Assembly (NCBI GenBank): GCA_021399445.1
Contig: JAJTUQ010000006.1
Coordinates: forward strand, 3,286,001 to 3,350,000
Direction of reading: 5' to 3'
Length of the DNA stretch: 64,000 nucleotides
Origin: Xylogone sp. PMI_703
Lineage: Eukaryota; Ascomycota; Leotiomycetes
A model generated the notes under the pieces. That model saw only the letters and a program-made list of their open reading frames with translations, was not told the origin of the DNA and searched no databases. The translations under genes were made by a program, and so were the position numbers. Shown piece after piece: positions 57,815-64,000 of this stretch; positions within the stretch are counted from its first letter, which is position 1; every line of letters begins with the position of its first letter.

Positions 57815-59974
57815 TTAGCGATAGATTCCCATATAAAGTGCTGAGTCGTGGATGCTACCTAAGAGCAATTTTCCCAGACCCCAAAATTCAGAGAGGCACC
57901 CTATCACTAATTTCACCATTTCAGGCTCCGATCCCGTGTTCTCAGCGATATCACCTCGGATATTGATACCTGCAGGCCCGAATAGTAGATTTCCCACGAA
58001 TGGCAAAGAGAAGGGAATGAATTCGGGTTTCCACAACCGCGTGATTCGTGTGATATTCCGTACATGGCGAGTACACTGGGCTACTGATATGTTGTTCTGG
58101 CTCACTGACTGTGGGGGTTCCATGCAAAGGAGTATTCCAGTTCTCCAACAATGTTAGTATCTCGCGGCGTCTGTTCTAGTAGAGGATTCCTACTTACGTC
58201 TCAAGAACAAGGTGTGTATTGATCACCCAGTTAATAGCTGCGAAATTAGTATTATCGAATCTCAACGGAGGCAGGTTGAAGGATTTAGGAAGTGCAAGTT
58301 GGAACAGTCGGAGAGCATTGCGGATCTCGTCTCGTTCTGGAGAAGTGATGGCTGCTTTTTGAACTTCTTGCGCAGATTTCAAGAATGACTTGCCAGCAAG
58401 ATACCAAGCTCGCTCGTCCTGGTTAGGAGAGGTTTGAAGGATCTTCCAAGTCGACAGTGGATCGGTGCCAATGACGACTGATTCGACGAAATGATTCGAA
58501 AACCAATATTCATCCGAAACTGGGAGATACACTGACATATCGTATCGATTGATACTGAAAGGCCGTTGAGCTAGAGACGAAGCAATGCCATCAAGCTCCC
58601 AGACTCCCCACCATGCCCGTCTAAGTTCTTCTTTTCTAGACCACTCTACGACATCGTTTTCTGTGGTAGGGACAACATCTATTTTATCTAGCTCCATCTC
58701 GTACGCCATACGACAACAAAGTCCAGTCATCATCCATGACTGAGACCCAGCACTAGACGCAAGAAGGTAGTACGTCAATAAAATGCAACCTTGTAAGCAT
58801 TTTAACTGAGGCATATCGGAAGTGAACTCATCGAAATTGCTGAATGATTCGTGAATAATTTTCTTCGCATTGGCAGCAAATAATCTGCCGCGATCCCGAG
58901 CGGGTTCAGAAGTATGGAATCCAAATGTCGCGAAACGACTTGACAGAGCAAACACTCCGTTCAATACTAATGCATCTTCAGGTTTCAACGGGCTGCTGTA
59001 GCTAGGCAGGAAAGTTTTGTTAAAGCTAGGGCGATGGAAAAGGGGACAAGCACCCTGAACCTTTTCGAAGAAAACAGTAATCCTAGAATATCATAAGCTA
59101 TCTGGAAGTGAAATGTGGAGATTATTTGCATACAAGTGGTTTGCTAGGTCGGGAGTCACTCCGAGGTGGCTTATGAAATCAGAGTCCGAAAAACCTGGCG
59201 CTGCTTCCGTCGAGATCGAGGTCCATGACTGAAGTAAAGAAGGATCATAGCTCGGATTATTTTGGGTAAATAGTGCAGGATCCAACCTAGCATTAAAGTC
59301 TTGATCTAGTTGGCTTGACACCTGGTTGTCGAGACTCGTTAAACTCGAACTGCCAATGTCCGATCCCTCAACGGCTCCTTGAAATGGGTCGAGTAAAATA
59401 TGATTATTAATCAACCCTTCGTCAATCTGAAAGTCTGGTAGTAATTCATGCATCATAAAGTCGAATTCCATCGCTTCCCCTGCATCAATATTAGACTGCA
59501 TAACATAGGACGCCATGTCCGAGTCAAGGAAATCCATTAGCGAAGCTAACCTATAGATAAGCCAAGGATCAGACAATAGGAGACCAAAGACTCGTTACCC
59601 AAAGACTCGTTACCTTCAGAGTGTATCTCATTTCCTTTTTGCGTTGCACGCAGCTTCTTGCGCCTTTCACGAGGTTTTCGTCTAGCCGGATATACACAAT
59701 TACCTCCGATCCGTATACAGAGAGAACACGAAGGTCTCATCAAGTCACCTCCACGCAATTTTCCAGTTAGTCATCTCATCTACTGTAACACAGATTATTA
59801 TAACGAAGTTCAGAGCCTACATTTCGTCTTCTTCCTAGGTTAAAGTTACTAGACTGTTGAATGAAGCAATTGAGGGGCAGCCAACCGTTTACAATCAATA
59901 CACGCTAGCGTAGGGTACTCGGGCTGATATTGCCGAAAGGACCTATCACTGGCACCAGAATCCCGTTGCGACAT
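57815..59974 (-). pseudogene. Zn2Cys6 transcription factor gene with one in-frame TGA
   Basis: Five exons are inferred: 59974-59886, 59834-59821, 59748-59599 (or -59614), 59545-58198 and 58142-57815. All joins keep phase and would give about 642 codons. The zinc cluster is spread over three exons: ACIDCKR, KKTKC and DLMRPSCSLCIRIGGNCVYP (C-X2-C-X6-C-X6-C-X2-C-X6-C). The fungal-specific TF region follows (VQGACPLFHRPSFN, CLQGCILLTYYLLAS, RRAWWGVWELDG, FVGNLLFGPAG). Codon 236 (59091-59093) is TGA, between LHISLPDSL and YSRITVFFEKV, in an otherwise open frame. Either this is a recent nonsense mutation, a sequencing error, or two products are made: a short one with the DNA-binding domain only, and none of the regulatory part. 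Confidence 0.8.
59585..59614 (-). repeat. 15-bp tandem duplication that duplicates a splice donor
   Basis: On the minus strand GGTAACGAGTCTTTG occurs twice in direct succession. Each copy starts with a GTAACG donor preceded by G. Both donors keep phase 1, so use of one or the other adds or drops five codons (GNESL). Confidence 0.7.
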
Positions 59975-62007
59975 CTGGATATTTGATGTTTTCGTAAAGT
60001 GTTACTTATGGTTATCACTAATCTAACGAAAAAAGTTTGATTTGGTAAGTAGGGGAGAGTGCAGGACGAAGTAGGATATACGGTGACTTCCGGCTCTATT
60101 TAGGGAGGCCCAAAAGACGTTAGCCTCCCGGTACCGACCCAATCAAGTTTGCCACTCATTTGGGTCAACCTAGTTTATATGGACGGCGTTACAGTCACTT
60201 CCAAAGTCTTACTGTAATATGCATAATTACTGGGGTTACTTTATTATTAGCTCTTTGAGAGTATGTAGTTGATTTCAGGACCAATGTAGGATTAGGATTG
60301 ACGCAGCTAGCTGCATTGCGCCAATTACAGATTAACTAGCACTTAATTCCCATCACGCGTGGTTGAAAAAGAAGGAAATGGCTTGGTAACTAATTCGAAT
60401 CCACTTCAGGATCGAAGTATTCACTGCTATTTCTAGCAGTAATCATAAGTGCTAACAGCCTCTTTAACCTCTTTTACCCCTGAGCTCTTCATCCGTCCGG
60501 ATGTACGCGACTTACCATGTCTGCCTAAAATATTCAGAGAAATAGAAAGTAGTGAGAAAATAAGGAAGCTTAAAGAAGAAGATGCCACAAAAAACTCCGT
60601 GAAAGCCGTTCTGAGTCAGTATAAGCAGGATGCAGAACTGTATGTTGTCATATAACCTGGTAGAAATTGGCGAGCAAGAGCCTCGGAGGGAGATAACTGC
60701 TTTAATCCGGCTGTTGTTATTTGTACTCCGTAAAGCTTGATTTTAGCGCGTGCCTCTAGAATATGAATAAGCAATACACAGCTCATTAGTGATTATCAGG
60801 ATCGTCGAGGAGGTGAAATTATCCATACGAGATGCCATCGGGTGGGTAAGCCCTGGTGCTAGAAGGATGCAGCACCGCGGCGGTAGGATTAAAGTTGGAG
60901 CACCAGAGCCGCTAGGATTCTGCTCCTGCAGTACGTTATGATCCACTTGATGAGAGTGTGAATAGGCCCGGATTTTCTTGATGGCTGGCTCGCAACATAT
61001 AGACGTGGAGGGAGCAGGAGCTGGTTGTTATCGAATCAAAAATCTCTTAGATACACAAAACATGGTATAGGAAAGGTTCAAGGAGCCAGGAGTGGAGAAT
61101 CTCTATTGCAGACTTCCACTGGGTTACTCTAGCCACTGCAGCAGAGAAGTGGGTGACACGGCCACGAGAGGATCTCTCAACTGCCGAAATTGTCTTAATG
61201 CTTGGAGTTGCTGACGCGAGACATAGGTTTGAGTTTACCTCATCCGAGCTGCTGACGCGAGACAGATATTCGGATTTACTTTATTCCCGAAAGTCGGTAA
61301 CGTTATGGTCTGTGGTTGGCGAGTCGCTTATGTGTATGGGAGCGGGGAGCATCAGGTTGATTTTATTTATTGTCTTGAATCCTCGAAGTCGACTATCTCC
61401 CTGGACTCTGGAGATCCAACTACTGGGCTGATATTAATATCATTCGATATATCATACAGACATTGCGGGGAATACGTCACTCATACATGGCTGCTGTAAT
61501 TGGTTTTCGGACCTTTCATGAGAACACACGTGAAAACAAAGAAAGGGAATACTTCAATACACCTACACATGCGTTTACCTATTTACACCCAAAATCGCCG
61601 ACATCGGTTGTTGCACAGACCAATTTTCCTCATCAAAACTTTGAATCAAAACTTCAAATATTGTGGATTTTCGATCATATAATATAATTAAATCTATTCT
61701 AGTTGTAGTATTAGTTTAGTAGTTATCCACAGCAGGTCACGAATCGCCCGTGTGTAGGTCGTGATAGAGGAGCTCGTCGTCGTTGATGCGTCGCTTAGCC
61801 TGACGCTTCAGGCTAGAATCGCTAATTTCAAGCTGCATATCACCGGAATCTCGCGGGATCTATCTGCGTACATAATTTAACTAGAATGGTTGGGTTCTAG
61901 TTAAAGTATACATAGCGTCTCGGTGATTGGGTCATTTTTAAATCAGTTCCTGAGCCGTCCTGGCCCTCCTGCCTTGTAATGCCATTTCCTATTACCATAT
62001 CAAAACC
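59975..62007. other. intergenic region, no supported gene
   Basis: This is the promoter side of the Zn2Cys6 gene, followed by about 1.9 kb without a recognised product. A 68-codon frame at 60449-60655 (PKIFREIESSEKIRKLKEED) has protein-like charge but no partner exons or domain. A 14-base direct repeat, GCTGACGCGAGACA, occurs twice near 61210 and 61250. The 3' end of the S28 peptidase gene follows. Confidence 0.4.
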
Positions 62008-64000
62008 TTACGAAGAGTTATACCACTCTGCAACCCACTGGGTGATTTGCTGTACCACATTGTCCACAATTTCCTGCAACCCTTCATTGGCTTCTGCGTC
62101 TTCAATCAACGCATCTGTAACATGAAATCCACCCGGAATAACATATAGGGGGTGTTCAGATGTTGAGGACAATTGACCGTCCGGTCGGGAGGTTGATGAC
62201 ATGCCAGCCGGTCGCCAAGGATCAAACTCACTATGAATTTATGGTTAAATTTGATAATATAAGAGGACGAGAATAAGAGGGTGTACAATTAGATCACCCA
62301 GGATATGTGGACTTACCCATTTGTCCAGATCAACCTTGATGTATTGTCGAATCTCCATCCCTTAGTGTATTGGTTAATGGTATTAACATTAATGAACGAG
62401 CTTGTATTTTCGGGGTATGTGTGTCCGTTCTCCGATGGGAAGTACAGAGCACATTGGTCAGCGTAGTATTGGGGTGTAAGGAAGCGTGAGACAATAGTTG
62501 ATCGGGTTCCGACTCCTCTGTTATTGCATATCAGTATTAGTGGTCAGAGGCGAAATTAGCTTAGGAGAGTTACCCTTGCCACCAATCAAATCCAGAACAC
62601 AACATCCATTCCCATTGACGGTCTCCACCCTCAACGGTATAATTTGTATACTGGGGATTTGAGGCGTTGTGATAATCGAGGCAGGAGACATCCGTTGGAT
62701 CCGTGGCTCCGTAGTTCTGCTGACAGTCTATCATCATTTAGTAAGCTACGAGAGACCATGAAATGGAATGGAAATATCCTACAGCCTGAAAAAGTACTGT
62801 TGACCCATGCACTGTAACCCTGAAGAGCCTTTTGAACTCCAACTCCTCCAGGGCCGGGGACAACTCTCGCCCCAGCTTCAACGCCCTAAAGGATATTAGC
62901 AGGAATGGATAAAGACCGGAGGGATTTACTAACCTCTATAGAATCACAGAATTGGAAGAATTCGGAATATCCTGAGGTAAAAGAATTTTCTTGCCATGCG
63001 AATATAGGAGTCGCAAGTGTGCTACCGGAAACGATTAGCTAATGCATCCATTGTTTTGGATAGAGGTAATAGTTATACGTACAAGGCAAAGTCATCGTTA
63101 TGTTTTAAGTCCTGTAGCCCAAACATAGACTTCAAGTCATCGACTTCCTTTGTAGAGTTCCTTATAAGGATGTCGTCTATATATTCCGTCATTGCCTGTA
63201 AATCGTTGCTACAGTTTGCAGGCATGTATTTCTGGATAGAGGCAAAGTATTGCCACTGAATCAAATAAGTACTTCAGCTAAAATATTGAAGGTGAGGATG
63301 ACAGACATAATTATGAATCGCTTCAACCGGGGCGCTTGAAGCATAGTATGCCCAGAATACACCCGGGGACACCGATTCAGTCCAGGCGGCAAGAGCGCCA
63401 GAATAAGAACCACCAGTAAGGACCCATGGCTGTGATGGTATTAGCAAGAGTTATAGATGAAAACTTGAGTTACAAGCTTACAGAAGTATATGCGTTACTG
63501 CTATGATTCTCATCGAAAGGTAAGTCAACAACTTGGGCAAAATAGGTGTAATCGCCAATTGCTTGGCGTAGCGACAAGAACTGAAGATTCTCCGTAGTTA
63601 AGTTATCATATGGAGATGATTGGCCCCAATATCGATCTATGATTGGTTAATTAGTAGACAGATTATCTATCGAAATAGCGTTCGCAAGCTTACGCTCCAA
63701 AACAATAGCAGCTCCTCCAATCTCCTGTGCAAGGAGACCGACTATTGTTTCGTTCGTCACATATCCCTCAAAACCATCAACAGCATTCTCCCCGGGGGAC
63801 CACATAACAACCTATATATTTCTAGTCAACAAAATTGTTGCCGACGAACCAGTCGCAGAGGCACACCCACGGGAGAACCTGGCCCCTTCCAAAACTCGGA
63901 ATTCCAGAAATACCTCTGCTGGAATGTGCCTTTTGAAGGATCGTCGTGATCAATTATCTGTGTAAAGAACGCCGTTCCTGACTTGGCTTCTGCCTTTTTG
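62008..64000 (-). CDS. serine carboxypeptidase of the S28 family (5' end beyond the window)
   Basis: This is a multi-exon gene reading leftward that runs off the right edge, so the N-terminus and signal peptide are not seen. Visible pieces, in protein order, are FFTQIIDHDDPSKGTFQQRY, FWNSEFWKGPGSPV, VVMWSPGENAVDGFEGYV, AAIVLEHRYWGQSSPY, LTGGSYSGALAAW (catalytic Ser), RQWEWMLCSGFDWWQG, FDPWRPAGMSST (catalytic Asp region) and VIPGGFHVTDAL (catalytic His). The stop is at 62008. Short GT..AG introns separate these pieces; I did not fix every junction. S28 enzymes are Pro-Xaa carboxypeptidases or prolyl-type peptidases, secreted or lysosomal. In fungi they work at acid pH on Pro-rich proteins. Confidence 0.88.

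Noticed and set aside
60449..60655. 68-codon frame with Lys/Glu-rich helix-like sequence
   Set aside because: No recognisable family, no exon neighbours with matching phase; could be chance.
61205..61265. 14-base direct repeat GCTGACGCGAGACA
   Set aside because: Two copies only, with no matching ends or coding context; likely a local duplication without further meaning.

Overview
The window is nuclear DNA of a filamentous ascomycete (Pezizomycotina). The signs are short spliceosomal introns with GT..AG ends and CTAAC-type branch sites, four Zn2Cys6 regulator genes, NACHT-type NLR genes, and secreted wall-degrading enzymes (GH55, GH18 with LysM/CBM18). A leotiomycete-like fungus would fit, but the sequence alone does not settle the class. 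Gene models were rebuilt exon by exon. Where the exons sum to a whole number of codons and every junction keeps phase, confidence is high.

Layout. 1-3383: AT-rich, no gene. 3384-9153: secreted M35-like metallopeptidase (-) and GH55 beta-1,3-glucanase (+). 9712-18474: alpha/beta-hydrolase (-), a 5-oxoprolinase/hydantoinase (-), and a divergent Zn2Cys6 regulator (+). The promoter between the last two holds three CGG-N9-CCG palindromes. 18778-24488: a small secreted protein (-) and a very large chitinase (-) that carries LysM, CBM18, GH18 and a C-terminal M35-like HExxH domain. 24489-28277: repeat-rich ground with a foldback MITE and a Zn2Cys6 relic. 28278-38583: Rds1-like ferritin-fold protein, zinc-type alcohol dehydrogenase/quinone reductase, a second Zn2Cys6 regulator, a hemerythrin-like protein, an epoxide-hydrolase relic and an extended-SDR reductase. 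39145-46055: a frameshifted Zn2Cys6 gene, a GH127 enzyme and an ACS-type MFS transporter. 46851-55473: two divergent NLR genes, one broken (NACHT) and one intact (alpha/beta-hydrolase-NACHT-ankyrin). 55714-59974: classical SDR and a Zn2Cys6 gene with a single internal TGA. 62008-64000: 3' part of an S28 serine carboxypeptidase.

How the genes fit together. The left third is aimed at fungal-type walls and protein: beta-glucan, chitin and peptide hydrolysis, which suits wall turnover or attack on other fungi. The oxoprolinase and its divergent regulator look like a self-contained, operator-controlled unit for glutathione or pyroglutamate breakdown. The right half is accessory ground: the NLR pair belongs to the fungal non-self recognition/regulated cell-death repertoire, and decayed genes are frequent there. 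No rRNA gene, CRISPR array or convincing tRNA was seen.
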